Origin: Paenibacillus tundrae
GTDB lineage: Bacteria > Bacillota > Bacilli > Paenibacillales > Paenibacillaceae
DNA: 64,000 nt
Reading direction: 5' to 3'
Assembly (NCBI RefSeq): GCF_036884255.1
Contig: NZ_CP145605.1
Location: 5,084,001-5,148,000 of the forward strand
Shown here: positions 1 to 9,424 of the stretch, one piece after another
Numbering within the stretch: the first letter of the stretch is position 1
Layout: every line of letters starts with the position of its first letter
Notes under the pieces: model-generated
What the model saw: only the letters and a program-made list of their open reading frames with translations
What the model was told of the DNA's origin: nothing
The model's database searches: none
Program-made: the position numbers and the translations under genes

Positions 1-1909
1 ATGCTTCGATTAGACGCGTAATATCTCGGGAAGTTTCGTTCAGACGGTGCAAAATCCAATAGTCTGCTGTTCCAAGCTCTCCAGAGATGTCGCGATCTTC
101 AAACGTAAAGCCTTCCAGATTCATCAGAGCGAAACGAGAAGCGTTCCAGATTTTGTTCGCAAAGTTACGCGCCTGCTCTACACGTTCCCAGCGGAAACGC
201 AGATCCTGACCCGGTGTGCTGCTCGTTGAGATCATATAACGCATCGCATCCGCGCCATATTTCTCGATAACATCAAGTGGATCTACACCGTTGCCCAGTG
301 ATTTGGACATTTTGCGTCCATCTGCATCACGAACAAGACCGTGCATCAGAACATCCTTAAACGGAATTTCATCCGTGAATTCCAATGCTGTAAAGATCAT
401 ACGTGATACCCAGAAGTAGATAATGTCATAACCCGTTACAAGTACACTTGTTGGGTAATAACGTTGCAGATCTTCTGTGTCTTCCGGCCATCCAAGTGTA
501 GAGAACGGCCATAGAGCAGAACTGAACCATGTATCGAGTACATCCTCATCTTGTCTAAGTTTACGTCCAGCGTTTTCAGGCAAGGTTGTTGGATCTTCTG
601 CAGATACGATGATTTCACCTGTCTCTTCGTCATACCATGCAGGGATACGATGTCCCCACCACAACTGACGGGAAATACACCAATCGCGAACATTTTCGAT
701 CCAGTTGAGATATGTTTTCTCAAAGCGGTCTGGGACGAAGTTTACGCCATCTCCACCTTTTTGCTTCTGAATGGCTCTTTCTGCAAGAGGTTTCATCTCT
801 ACGAACCATTGCGTGGACAAATATGGCTCAACTACAGCTCCAGTCCGTTCGCTATGTCCAACTTGGTGTGTATGATCCTCGATGTTAATCAGTACACCGA
901 GTTCCTTCAGATCCGCTACAATCTGCTTACGGCAGTCGCTGCGATCCAGTCCTTGATATTTGCCAGCCTCTTCATTCATCGTACCGGTCTCATCCATTAC
1001 CGTGATCTGCGGCAGATTATGACGCTGACCTACTTCAAAGTCATTCGGATCATGGGCAGGCGTAATTTTAACCGCACCACTCCCGAACTCTTTATCCACA
1101 TAATCATCGGCAACAATCGGAATCTCGCGTCCGATAATAGGCAATACGAGCATTTTGCCAATCATATCTGCATAACGCTCATCCTTTGGATGGACAGCAA
1201 CCGCTGTATCGCCAAGCATCGTTTCAGGACGTGTTGTAGCTACGGTAACGTAACCACTTCCGTCTTTGAGTGGATAACGCAGATGATACAAGTGACCCTG
1301 TACTTCTTTGTATTCAACTTCAATATCGGACAACGCTGTCCGGTTTACTGGATCCCAGTTGATAATACGTTTGCCTCTGTAAATGAGACCTTTCTCGTAC
1401 AATTGAACAAAGACTTTGCGTACAGCTTGAGACAACCCTTCATCCAGCGTAAAACGCTCACGGGAATAATCGAGAGAAAGCCCCATTTTACCCCATTGCT
1501 GACGAATGGTTGTTGCATACTGATCTTTCCAGTCCCATACTTTATCCAAAAACTTCTCGCGTCCAAGGTCATAACGAGTTAGACCTTCTTCACGTAGCTT
1601 CTGCTCAACTTTGGTTTGTGTAGCAATACCTGCGTGGTCTGAACCCGGCAACCATAGCGCATCATACCCTTGCATCCGTTTGGTACGGATCAGAATATCC
1701 TGTAATGTAAAGTCAAGTGCGTGCCCAATGTGCAGCATTCCTGTTACGTTAGGTGGCGGGATTACAATTGTGAAAGGCTCAGCGTCCTTACGTTGTCCTG
1801 CCTTGAAATATCCACGCTCCGTCCAAAAGGAGTACCATTTCTGCTCGGCAGCTTTTGGATCGTAGGTTGTTGGCATTTCAGGTGTAGCTGAATTTTTTTG
1901 TTCAGACAT
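1..1909 (-). CDS. valS: valyl-tRNA synthetase, N-terminal 636 codons (runs off the left edge)
   Basis: Charges tRNA-Val with valine in the cytoplasm. The start ATG at 1909 follows a clear GGAGG site (about 1918–1923). The class I signature appears as PPPNVTGMLHIGHALD near residues 45–60 (around 1700–1770). The second signature, GRKMSKSLGN, lies near 295–325, so the catalytic and editing domains are inside the window. The anticodon-binding and coiled-coil C-terminus lie beyond base 1. A valine T-box leader precedes the gene. The position next to spoVID and the hem operon matches the B. subtilis order, although ysxE is absent. Confidence is very high; only the right-hand (5') part can be judged. 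Confidence 0.97.
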   Translation of the reverse strand, partial: MSEQKNSATPEMPTTYDPKAAEQKWYSFWTERGYFKAGQRKDAEPFTIVIPPPNVTGMLHIGHALDFTLQDILIRTKRMQGYDALWLPGSDHAGIATQTKVEQKLREEGLTRYDLGREKFLDKVWDWKDQYATTIRQQWGKMGLSLDYSRERFTLDEGLSQAVRKVFVQLYEKGLIYRGKRIINWDPVNRTALSDIEVEYKEVQGHLYHLRYPLKDGSGYVTVATTRPETMLGDTAVAVHPKDERYADMIGKMLVLPIIGREIPIVADDYVDKEFGSGAVKITPAHDPNDFEVGQRHNLPQITVMDETGTMNEEAGKYQGLDRSDCRKQIVADLKELGVLINIEDHTHQVGHSERTGAVVEPYLSTQWFVEMKPLAERAIQKQKGGDGVNFVPDRFEKTYLNWIENVRDWCISRQLWWGHRIPAWYDEETGEIIVSAEDPTTLPENAGRKLRQDEDVLDTWFSSALWPFSTLGWPEDTEDLQRYYPTSVLVTGYDIIYFWVSRMIFTALEFTDEIPFKDVLMHGLVRDADGRKMSKSLGNGVDPLDVIEKYGADAMRYMISTSSTPGQDLRFRWERVEQARNFANKIWNASRFALMNLEGFTFEDRDISGELGTADYWILHRLNETSRDITRLIEA

Positions 1910-1948
1910 GTGTCATTCCTCCGTTACTTAATCATCATCGCCAAAAAA

Positions 1949-2256
1949 CAAAAAAACCTTTCATCCATCAAAGGACGAAAGGTTAGCTTTCGCGGTACCA
2001 CCTTTGTTTCACGCAGACCAAAAAATACAGATCTCCCTTACGGGTACACGTGACACTTCAAGCAGATAACGGCTGCTACCGGCCTATCCTACCTCACAAT
2101 GAAATCATCCATCAGATCATTCCGTGAATTCAAATAGGCAACTCCCGGGCGACTTCGAACAGTTGGTTCCTGCGGAATTTCTCAGCGATACAATCCCACT
2201 CTCTGAAAGGTCATCCTGTCTACTACTCCCGATCCAAGTTATTCTTCAAAAAACCT
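1949..2256 (-). promoter_or_regulatory. T-box leader of valS with GUC (Val) specifier
   Basis: On the minus strand the conserved T-box sequence AAAGGTGGTACCGCG lies at 1991–2005. It is followed by an intrinsic terminator (stem AACCTTTC/GAAAGGTT, then seven T, 1949–1984). The AGTAGTAGACAGG and GAGAGTGGG elements of Stem I lie around 2200–2230. The specifier loop contains GAA-GTC; the GTC valine codon is complementary to 2151–2153. Uncharged tRNA-Val is expected to favour the antiterminator and allow valS transcription. The specifier codon agrees with the downstream gene, which supports the call. Confidence 0.93.
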
Positions 2257-2262
2257 AAACAC

Positions 2263-2291
2263 ATCATACCCTGACCATGCGCGATAGTCAA
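2263..2291 (-). promoter_or_regulatory. sigma-A promoter of the valS T-box transcript
   Basis: On the minus strand TTGACT (2286–2291) and TATGAT (2263–2268) are separated by exactly 17 bases. They sit just upstream of the T-box leader, predicting a start near 2256. Confidence 0.75.
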
Positions 2292-2420
2292 CCTGGTAAC
2301 AGCGGAATAAGGCAACCCCATGCATACTTAGTCAATAAACTTAGCCACTAGGACGTCGTCAATGAAGCCCGCTTAAGAATACAAACGAGTATAACATTTC
2401 GCTTTTTCAAAAGAAGTCGC

Positions 2421-2451
2421 AAAAAACCCGCCATCCCTAGAGATAACGGGT
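2421..2451 (-). terminator. intrinsic terminator after spoVID
   Basis: On the minus strand a GC-containing stem (ACCCGTTATC paired with GGATGGCGGGT, including G·T pairs) is followed by six T. It lies about 20 bases beyond the spoVID stop. Confidence 0.75.
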
Positions 2452-2473
2452 GAAGTTCATACTTTAATTTCGG

Positions 2474-4003
2474 TTACGGTATATATAAGATCTGCCCTTC
2501 TTCAACAACCTGCTCGGATAAACGATTATAGAGCTGAAGCTCCCGGGTGCTTAACTGGTACCGATCTGCAATCGTATCCAGCGTCTCTTCTCGCTGAACA
2601 ATGCATAATTTCACTTTACGGAAAGGGGTCTGTTCCACAATTGTACCAAGGAATAGATTCTTCCACTGCCCGTCATCAGACGAATAAGCCTCTACCGGCG
2701 CTGCATCTGTGGCCACGTCATCTTCACGATCTGCATCTGCCTCGCGTACGGCCCTGCCAGAGGATAACAAGGAGGAGATGCCCACTCCATTTTCCTCTCT
2801 TAGAGAGGATTCCTTTTTGCTACCAAAAGCCACTTTGAGCTCCGGCTTGTCTTCCGTCTCAGCTACAGGTTCAGGGATAAGCGCACTTTGTTGAGCAATT
2901 ACTTCTGCATCCGAAGCCTCCTGTAAAGGCCGGTCTGCTCCTTCCGTTTCTAAATCAGAAGGGGCAAACACTTCCTGCCAGTTCTCCTGAGCTTCGGCAA
3001 CTGGAGGATCCTCCTGTTCAGGAACCGATCGAGCAGATTCAAAATGCCACACATTAGGCGTCTCTTCTTGGGCTGTTGGCTGGTCTAATCCAGCATTCGT
3101 ATGTAAGGTCTCCACAGAAGGCTCGGACCAAACAGACGATGGTTCTTCAGCCAGCGGCACTAAGGGCTCTGATTCAGGATAAGAGGCTAGGCGATCCGCA
3201 GTTTCAGCCAAAAAGGAAGATACAGATGATGGCGTGTCAGCGACCTCATTCTGAGCGGGTTCCTCTCCTTGGAAAATGAAAGAGGTATACGCCTCGTCCA
3301 CAGCGTTAGGTCTGTACGCTTCGTCCTCGGCTTCCGGTTGCTCTGCATAGGTAGGTTCTGCGAAAGACTGGGATAATAGCTCTGGTTGCTCCGCATCTTC
3401 GCTGCGAATAGGCTCATCCGCTGCTTGCTGTGAACCATCCTCGAACTGACCATCCAATGCTGCATTTGCTGACTCGATAAGTCCTTCCTCTTCACTTCGC
3501 TGCAGCAAGTATTCTTGTGCAAAGGTGTTCAGGTTATTTTCCTGCTCTAATTCTGAATCTGTGGAACGCTGACCCTGCTGCTGATCTGGCGAATGTACGA
3601 CCGTAAACTCATCGGCTGTCCATACTTGGGGTTCTTCGACTGGGAAACCTTCAATACCTCGAAGGGATAGAACTCCTGTAATATTCAGACTGCGATTCGA
3701 TAACAAGTCGACATCAAAATTTTCGATTTCAATAGAAATGTCCTCAATGGATCTTACCCGATTCAAGGGTACCGTGATTTCAACAGGAATAAAATGCTTA
3801 AGCTCCTCTGAAGCTGTATCCTCGCCGCGGTACGTGCCTGTGAGTAGAAGATGACCTCTCAGTGTAGCATGATCATCTTGACCGATGACTTGAATGCGTG
3901 GGTATAACTCAATTTCCTCCAACTCTTCAATTGCAGGGACTCCCTCAGACAAATGAACGCGCTCATAAATATCGAACCGTAAACCATAAGGTTGATTCAA
4001 CAA
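2474..4003 (-). CDS. spoVID: SpoVID-like spore coat morphogenesis protein with C-terminal LysM
   Basis: 509 residues. The N-terminal ~140 residues resemble the SpoVID/SPOCS-type beta-rich domain. Residues about 150–440 are a very acidic, low-complexity linker rich in Glu, Ser, Ala and Pro. The last ~50 residues form a LysM module (FRKVKLCIVQREETLDTIAD onward, ending in GQILYIP). In B. subtilis SpoVID drives encasement of the forespore by coat proteins and binds SafA. The chosen start is TTG at 4003, directly after AAAGGAGG; the next codon is also TTG. Its place between hemL and valS matches B. subtilis and supports the call despite the diverged linker. Confidence 0.85.
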   Translation of the reverse strand: MLNQPYGLRFDIYERVHLSEGVPAIEELEEIELYPRIQVIGQDDHATLRGHLLLTGTYRGEDTASEELKHFIPVEITVPLNRVRSIEDISIEIENFDVDLLSNRSLNITGVLSLRGIEGFPVEEPQVWTADEFTVVHSPDQQQGQRSTDSELEQENNLNTFAQEYLLQRSEEEGLIESANAALDGQFEDGSQQAADEPIRSEDAEQPELLSQSFAEPTYAEQPEAEDEAYRPNAVDEAYTSFIFQGEEPAQNEVADTPSSVSSFLAETADRLASYPESEPLVPLAEEPSSVWSEPSVETLHTNAGLDQPTAQEETPNVWHFESARSVPEQEDPPVAEAQENWQEVFAPSDLETEGADRPLQEASDAEVIAQQSALIPEPVAETEDKPELKVAFGSKKESSLREENGVGISSLLSSGRAVREADADREDDVATDAAPVEAYSSDDGQWKNLFLGTIVEQTPFRKVKLCIVQREETLDTIADRYQLSTRELQLYNRLSEQVVEEGQILYIP

Positions 4004-4148
4004 AGGTGGCGTCCTCCTTTCGGCATATGTTCACCATGATCCTTCTCATGGGACTGATCCATGGTCTAAATCCTTCGTTACCCAATCTATATGCCATGGA
4101 TGAGATGAGCATGCCACCTTTGTTCAAACCTTCTGTATTTATTACCGA

Positions 4149-4346
4149 TTAGAGGTTGTTCAAAAAGGGATGCCTGACGGCATCTCAGCATCGAAGATGG
4201 AATTCAGCCGAAATAAGTGGAGGCTTACGAAGCTTGTTTCCGTAGGAAACAATTTAGTTGCTCACGTAGCTCAATCTACGCTCCGCTACTCCATTTCTAA
4301 CATCATTTCATCTTCTCGGTACTGAAAACCGACCTTTTGAACACGC
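4149..4346 (+). repeat. dispersed hairpin-rich element, copy A
   Basis: A long copy of a family also seen at 40648–40792 and 47316–47527, with fragments at 48471–48498 and 53061–53103. Ends are inverted: GTTCAAAAAGG near 4158–4168 and CCTTTTGAAC near 4333–4342. The shared core includes ATTCAGCCGAAAT, GTTGCTCACGTAG and CTACGCTCCGCTACTCCATT. Near the right end a hairpin (TCGGT-ACTGAAA-ACCGA) is followed by CCTTTTG. It fills most of the 344-base gap between spoVID and the pseudouridine synthase gene. No coding potential is seen. Orientation is given by the side carrying AGAGGTTGTTC. Confidence 0.8.
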
Positions 4347-4347
4347 A

Positions 4348-5250
4348 TTATTTGCTTACACGATCGACCAGTTGTTTAAAATCATCGGGCCAAGGATCAG
4401 CGACCTCAATTACCGCTCCAGTCAGAGGGTGCTTGAACACTAATAGCTCTCCATGGAGAGCTTGACGTCCAATGCGATCCGGTGCACCCCCATACAATTC
4501 GTCTCCAATTAGAGCATGTCCCGCATAACCCATATGAACCCGAATCTGATGTGTGCGCCCAGTATCTAGCGTCAGTCGAACTAAAGTCGCTCTCGGAAAG
4601 ACTTCTACAAGCTGAATATGAGTGATCGCCTCCTGTCCATTCGGAGAGACACGTCTACGTTGCTTATGATGTCTGTCCTTGCCAATGGGCGCATTAATCA
4701 GCTGTAACGTCTGGGGTACCTGTCCCCCAGCAATCGCCACGTAATGGCGTCCAATCTCTTTATTGCGCATCGCTTCATCCAGTTTGGCGAGGGCAAAAGC
4801 ATTTTTGGCATATAACACAGGGCCCGTTGTATCTTCATCTAATCGGTGCACATGACGTACACTAGTCTGAATGCCGTTCATCTCATAATACGAAGCAACC
4901 GCATGATCCAGTGTAACTGCAGTGTCTGCTCGGCTCCCATCCGGGTGCAGCTTCATTCCGGCAGGTTTGTGTACAACCAAACAGAAGTCATCCTCATATA
5001 ACACATCAATCTCCGCCCAGCGTGGTTCAACATCAATGGGGCGAGATGCAAAAAGGGCCAGCCGAAGCCGGTCCCCTGCAAGTTGTATGCCCTGATTCGC
5101 TTGTAACTGACGAAGCATTTTCTCAGGGAGCTGTAGTTCAGATTGCAGCCATTGCTCTACGGCCATCTGCTTGTCCGAACTACCCGTCACCACTTTACCC
5201 GGCATCAGTTCAAGCCAATCCCCGCGGCGTTTCCAGCTTTTGATGCTCAT
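4348..5250 (-). CDS. RluA-family 23S rRNA/tRNA pseudouridine synthase
   Basis: 300 residues, the usual size of the RluA/RluD family, which isomerizes uridine in structured RNA. The catalytic segment reads HRLDEDTTGPVLYAKN (about residue 135), carrying the essential Asp of HRLD. The common TSG that follows is TTG-P here. Later family motifs include RLTLDTGRTHQIRVHM and LIGDELYGG. An N-terminal region of about 75 residues may be a degenerate S4-like domain. The ATG overlaps the last codons of hemL by four bases and has no good Shine-Dalgarno, suggesting translational coupling. The exact RNA target cannot be read from sequence. Confidence 0.9.
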   Translation of the reverse strand: MSIKSWKRRGDWLELMPGKVVTGSSDKQMAVEQWLQSELQLPEKMLRQLQANQGIQLAGDRLRLALFASRPIDVEPRWAEIDVLYEDDFCLVVHKPAGMKLHPDGSRADTAVTLDHAVASYYEMNGIQTSVRHVHRLDEDTTGPVLYAKNAFALAKLDEAMRNKEIGRHYVAIAGGQVPQTLQLINAPIGKDRHHKQRRRVSPNGQEAITHIQLVEVFPRATLVRLTLDTGRTHQIRVHMGYAGHALIGDELYGGAPDRIGRQALHGELLVFKHPLTGAVIEVADPWPDDFKQLVDRVSK

Positions 5251-6554
5251 AAGGATAAGAGTGCTTTACGGTTAGCTTCGATCGTATCGTCGATGTCTTG
5301 CTCTGTATGCACACCAGAGACGAACATTCCTTCATACTGAGATGGAGCTACACTCACACCCTGATCAACCATTGCGGCAAAGTAACGACGGAACTGATCC
5401 AGATTGCTTTCTTTAGCGATATCATAATTGGTTACTGGTACACTACTGAAGAATGGGCATACCATCGAACCAACCCGGTTAATCGTTACTGCCACACCTG
5501 CTTCTGCTGCATTCTTCTCGAATCCAGCCTGCAAACGAGCGGATAGCAGTTCCAAACGATCATAGACTTCCGGTGTGAGCAGCTTGAGAGTCGTATATCC
5601 TGCCGCCATTGCGAGCGGATTACCGCTAAGTGTACCTGCTTGATAGATCGGTCCTGATGGTGCCATTTGCTCCATTAGATCACGTCGGCCGCCATATGCA
5701 CCTACAGGTAGTCCCCCACCAATGACTTTACCAAGACATGTTAGATCTGGTGTCACACCATAACGCCCCTGTGCACAATTCAGACCCACACGGAATCCCG
5801 TCATAACTTCATCAAAAATAAGCAAGCTGCCATACTGCGTTGTTAAGCTGCGTAGTCCTTCAAGAAAACCTGGAGCCGGAGGAACAACGCCCATATTACC
5901 TGCAACTGGCTCCACGATTACAGCTGCCAGCTCTTCACCGAAGCGTTCAAAAGCAAGACTCACCGATTCCAGATCATTGTAAGGAACTGTAATCGTATTT
6001 GTTGCCACACCTTCAGGTACACCCGGACTGTCTGGAAGACCCAGTGTTGCAACACCCGAGCCTGCTTTGATGAGCAAGCTGTCTGCATGTCCATGGTAAG
6101 AGCCTTCAAATTTCAAAATTTTGCTACGTCCCGTTACACCACGAGCTAATCGAATGGCACTCATCGTTGCTTCCGTACCCGAATTTACCATCCGCACAAT
6201 ATCAATCGATGGTACGCGTTCACATACGAGCTTAGCCATCTCTGTCTCAAGCAACGTTGGTGCACCAAAACTTGTTCCTTTTAGCGCTGTTTCTCGGAGA
6301 GCCTCTACAACGTCAGGATGTGCATGTCCCATAATTAGTGGGCCCCAAGAACCTACATAATCAATAAACACATTGCCATCAATATCGTAAATCTTAGAAC
6401 CTTCGCCGCGTTCTGCATAAATAGGTGTAAGTCCTACCGATTTGAATGCTCGAACCGGACTATTCACCCCTCCCGGTATGTACTGCTTCGCTTCTTCAAA
6501 TGCGCTGCGTGAGCGCTCATCATTTCGACGATGTCCTTGTTGTTGTGCAGTCAT
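5247..6554 (-). CDS. hemL: glutamate-1-semialdehyde 2,1-aminomutase
   Basis: Moves the amino group of glutamate-1-semialdehyde to give 5-aminolevulinate, using pyridoxal phosphate. The start at 6554 gives 435 residues and follows AAGGAGGATATTC; an upstream in-frame extension lacks a ribosome site. Family motifs include YIPGGVNSPVRAFKSVG near the N-terminus, LIFDEVMTGFRVG, and the PLP-lysine segment CLGKVIGGGLPVGAYGG. It is the last tetrapyrrole gene of the leftward hem block and overlaps the following pseudouridine synthase gene. Confidence 0.97.
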   Translation of the reverse strand: MTAQQQGHRRNDERSRSAFEEAKQYIPGGVNSPVRAFKSVGLTPIYAERGEGSKIYDIDGNVFIDYVGSWGPLIMGHAHPDVVEALRETALKGTSFGAPTLLETEMAKLVCERVPSIDIVRMVNSGTEATMSAIRLARGVTGRSKILKFEGSYHGHADSLLIKAGSGVATLGLPDSPGVPEGVATNTITVPYNDLESVSLAFERFGEELAAVIVEPVAGNMGVVPPAPGFLEGLRSLTTQYGSLLIFDEVMTGFRVGLNCAQGRYGVTPDLTCLGKVIGGGLPVGAYGGRRDLMEQMAPSGPIYQAGTLSGNPLAMAAGYTTLKLLTPEVYDRLELLSARLQAGFEKNAAEAGVAVTINRVGSMVCPFFSSVPVTNYDIAKESNLDQFRRYFAAMVDQGVSVAPSQYEGMFVSGVHTEQDIDDTIEANRKALLSL

Positions 6555-6706
6555 GAATATCCTCCTTAATGATAAGACCTCCATCCGTTCCGTTCTCTTT
6601 CCTATAAATATCAGATCACAGATTAGATAGAGGTCTTCCATCCTATAATTTATAAATTAGATACATCTTCGTTTCATATCCTGTATATCCTGTATTCAAA
6701 AGAACG

Positions 6707-7711
6707 TCATGATTTCTCTGCCAGCCAGCGAGAAGCATCTTTTCCGTAGTAGGTAATAATCATATCTGCTCCTGCACGCTTCATACTAAGCAGGATCTCC
6801 ATCGCAACCTTTTTCTCATCAATCCACCCTTGGATAGCTGCTGCTTTCACCATAGCGTACTCCCCACTTACGTTATAAGCTACAAGAGGCAGATCGAACT
6901 GATCTCTAATCGTACGCAAGACGTCCAAATAAGAAAGTGATGGTTTCACCATAAGCATGTCCGCACCCTCAAACACATCCGTTTCAGCTTCACGCAGAGC
7001 CTCACGCGCATTGGCCGGATCCATCTGATATGATTTACGATCCCCAAACTGCGGTGTAGAGTCAGCTGCTTCGCGGAAAGGGCCATAGAATGCCGAAGCG
7101 TATTTTACAGAGTAGGACATGATGGGGATATGGCTAAAGCCATTCTCATCGAGTCCAGCTCGAATGGCTTGTACAAATCCATCCATCATGTTGGAGGGAG
7201 CAATAATGTCTGCTCCTGCTTTAGCCTGGGATACTGCTGTCTTCACCAATAGCTCCAATGACTCATCATTTAGAACATCACCACAAGTATGACCATCCAC
7301 CTCAAAAGTGTGCACCATACCGCAATGTCCGTGATCTGTGAATTCACACAGGCAGGTATCTGCGATAACGAGCAGCTCTGGATACCAGGATTTGATCAAT
7401 CTCGTAGCTTCCTGCACAATACCATCTTCGGCAAAACCAGACGAACCAACACTATCTTTCGTCTCTGGAATACCAAACAACAGCACAGCTGGAATACCGA
7501 GCTCTGCAATTTCGGTCACTTCTTCTTGAAGACGATCTAACGAGAAGCGGAATACACCTGGCATTGATTTTATTTCAGATTTCACATTCTCTCCATACGT
7601 CACATAGATCGGCTGAATAAAATCATCCACACTCAGCTGATTCTCTCTGACCATGTTACGGATCCCTACAGATTGACGCAAACGACGATGTCGTACAATT
7701 GGAAAACTCAT
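6707..7711 (-). CDS. hemB: porphobilinogen synthase (delta-aminolevulinic acid dehydratase)
   Basis: Condenses two 5-aminolevulinate molecules into porphobilinogen. 334 residues, typical for the family. The zinc/active-site segment ADTCLCEFTDHGHCG is present with its cysteines, and the Schiff-base region GADMLMVKPSLSYLDVLR is intact. The ATG at 7711 follows AAGGAGG. It lies between the cobA-hemD fusion and hemL in the hem block. A 146-base spacer containing a hairpin separates it from cobA-hemD, so hemB and hemL may be partly uncoupled from the upstream genes. Confidence 0.97.
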   Translation of the reverse strand: MSFPIVRHRRLRQSVGIRNMVRENQLSVDDFIQPIYVTYGENVKSEIKSMPGVFRFSLDRLQEEVTEIAELGIPAVLLFGIPETKDSVGSSGFAEDGIVQEATRLIKSWYPELLVIADTCLCEFTDHGHCGMVHTFEVDGHTCGDVLNDESLELLVKTAVSQAKAGADIIAPSNMMDGFVQAIRAGLDENGFSHIPIMSYSVKYASAFYGPFREAADSTPQFGDRKSYQMDPANAREALREAETDVFEGADMLMVKPSLSYLDVLRTIRDQFDLPLVAYNVSGEYAMVKAAAIQGWIDEKKVAMEILLSMKRAGADMIITYYGKDASRWLAEKS

Positions 7712-7743
7712 TTGTTGAAACCTCCTTCAAAAGTTAAATCGAG

Positions 7744-7787
7744 CAAAAAGGGAAGCGCGCTGGTTCTTAACGAATTCAGCACGCTTC
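7744..7787 (-). terminator. possible attenuating hairpin between cobA-hemD and hemB
   Basis: On the minus strand AAGCGTGCTG pairs with CAGCGCGCTT (one G·T pair) and is followed by CCCTTTTTG. It lies inside the operon, so partial termination is more likely than a full stop. Confidence 0.5.
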
Positions 7788-7857
7788 AGTCATCCAAATT
7801 TATGCAAACGTTACGTGAAATCGCACTGTATATTCACTTGCGATTCTGAAGTATGAA

Positions 7858-9420
7858 TCAGAGTGAGGAAGATTCGACCGTCGTCGGTGTCCGCTTCCAA
7901 TCACACAATACGGAGATCATACTCTCGATTGTTGCCTCTTCCGCCATCAAGGTGACTTTCAACCCAGCAGCCTCTGCCGTCTTCGCCGTGACCGGCCCGA
8001 TGCAAGCAATCTCCACATTTTTCAATAAAGGCAGTGGATCTTGGATCCCCATGCGCTTTAGAATATTCATAAAGTTCGTAACCGTTGATGAGCTTGTGAA
8101 TGTTACGGCGTGAATACCGCCCTCTTCTAACAGCTTCAGTAGCTCATCGTCATCCTCGCCAGCAAGGATTGTATCGTAGATAATCGCTTCCGTGACGTGA
8201 AGCCCTCGCTCCTTCAGCTGCTCTGGCAACCAAGAGCGCGCAAGGTCACCATGAGGAAGCAACACACGCTGCCCCTCTTTCAGCTCGCTTTCAAATGCTT
8301 CAAGCATACCTTCCGCTTGGAAAGGACCTTTGATCATTTCGGCTACAATGCCATGTTTGCGCAGAGCTTCTGCGGTAGAAGGACCTACGGCTGCAATTCG
8401 GGCACGATGGATGGAGCGAATATCTTTGCCTTCTTGCTCCAAATGACGGAAGAAAAACTCAACGCCATTCACACTCGTGAAAAATACCCAATCAAATGTA
8501 TTTAACGCATCAAAGGCTTGTTTGACACTTTGCTTGGAGGACTCGCTTGTTGGCATAATCGTCTCAATGACTGGGAATTCGTAAGGTTCGCCGCCAAGCT
8601 CCTCAATCCGATCTACTAATTCGCTGGCCTGACTACGAGCCCTCGTCACCAAGATACGTTTACCAAACAACGGAAGCGCCTCTGCCCACTTCAATTGTTC
8701 CCGTTGGTTCACCACGTCACCAACCACAATGACAGCAGGAGGCTGAAAATTGGCTGCCAGCACTTTGGCTTCTATATTTTCAAGTGTACCCGTAATTGTA
8801 TCCTGCTCCGCTCTTGTTCCCCAGCGGACTAATGCTACTGGCGTCTGAGCTGGTCGGCCATGACGAATCAACTGCTCACTAATATAACCAATTTTGGCGA
8901 CACCCATCATAAATACAAGTGTACCCGTAGCATTCGTTACTTTATCCCAATGGATGCTGCGATCCAGCTTGTCCGGGCTCTCATGTCCTGTAATAATAGA
9001 AATTGACGAAGCATAGTCACGGTGGGTCACTGGAATTCCGGCATAAGCAGGCACACTTATCGCTGCTGTCACACCTGGTACGATCTCAAAAGGAATACCG
9101 TTCTTACGTAACAAATCCGCCTCTTCGCCAACGCGTCCAAATATGGTTGGATCCCCACCCTTGAGTCTGACAACTACTTTTCCTTCTAGAGCTAGATCCA
9201 CCAACAACTGATTGATCTCTTCCTGTTTCATTGTATGTCGGTCAGGTCGCTTGCCCACATAGATCTTAACAGCCCCTGGCTTCATTTGCTTCAACAGCCT
9301 TGGACTAGCCAAGCGATCATATACCACCGCGTCTGCCTTGCCGATTGACTCCCATCCCTTTACGGTAATCAGCTTAGCATCTCCCGGGCCTGCTCCTACC
9401 AAAAAGACCTTTCCCACCAT
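7858..9420 (-). CDS. cobA-hemD: fused uroporphyrinogen-III C-methyltransferase / uroporphyrinogen-III synthase
   Basis: 520 residues in two enzymes. Residues 1–~245 are the SAM-dependent methyltransferase (SUMT) that makes precorrin-2, with VFLVGAGPGDAKLITVKG, AVVYDRLA, VVRLKGGDPTIFGR and VTHRDYASSISIITGHE. Residues ~255–520 are HemD, which closes and inverts ring D of hydroxymethylbilane, starting at GKRILVTRARSQASELVDRI. The start at 9420 follows AGGGGATG and lies four bases after the hemC stop. The fusion joins the haem trunk to the sirohaem/cobalamin branch and fits the sirC gene nearby. B. subtilis has these as separate genes. Confidence 0.95.
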   Translation of the reverse strand: MVGKVFLVGAGPGDAKLITVKGWESIGKADAVVYDRLASPRLLKQMKPGAVKIYVGKRPDRHTMKQEEINQLLVDLALEGKVVVRLKGGDPTIFGRVGEEADLLRKNGIPFEIVPGVTAAISVPAYAGIPVTHRDYASSISIITGHESPDKLDRSIHWDKVTNATGTLVFMMGVAKIGYISEQLIRHGRPAQTPVALVRWGTRAEQDTITGTLENIEAKVLAANFQPPAVIVVGDVVNQREQLKWAEALPLFGKRILVTRARSQASELVDRIEELGGEPYEFPVIETIMPTSESSKQSVKQAFDALNTFDWVFFTSVNGVEFFFRHLEQEGKDIRSIHRARIAAVGPSTAEALRKHGIVAEMIKGPFQAEGMLEAFESELKEGQRVLLPHGDLARSWLPEQLKERGLHVTEAIIYDTILAGEDDDELLKLLEEGGIHAVTFTSSSTVTNFMNILKRMGIQDPLPLLKNVEIACIGPVTAKTAEAAGLKVTLMAEEATIESMISVLCDWKRTPTTVESSSL

Positions 9421-9424
9421 GTCT

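Noticed and set aside
551..1582. Long plus-strand open frame of 343 codons
   Set aside because: It lies entirely opposite valS, whose HIGH and KMSKS motifs fix the coding frame; the plus-strand product has no family features.
3898..4152. 84-codon plus-strand open frame ending at the start of repeat copy A
   Set aside because: It covers the 5' end of spoVID on the other strand. Its stop codon meeting the repeat end looks like the pattern at pgpA and apbE but is probably chance.
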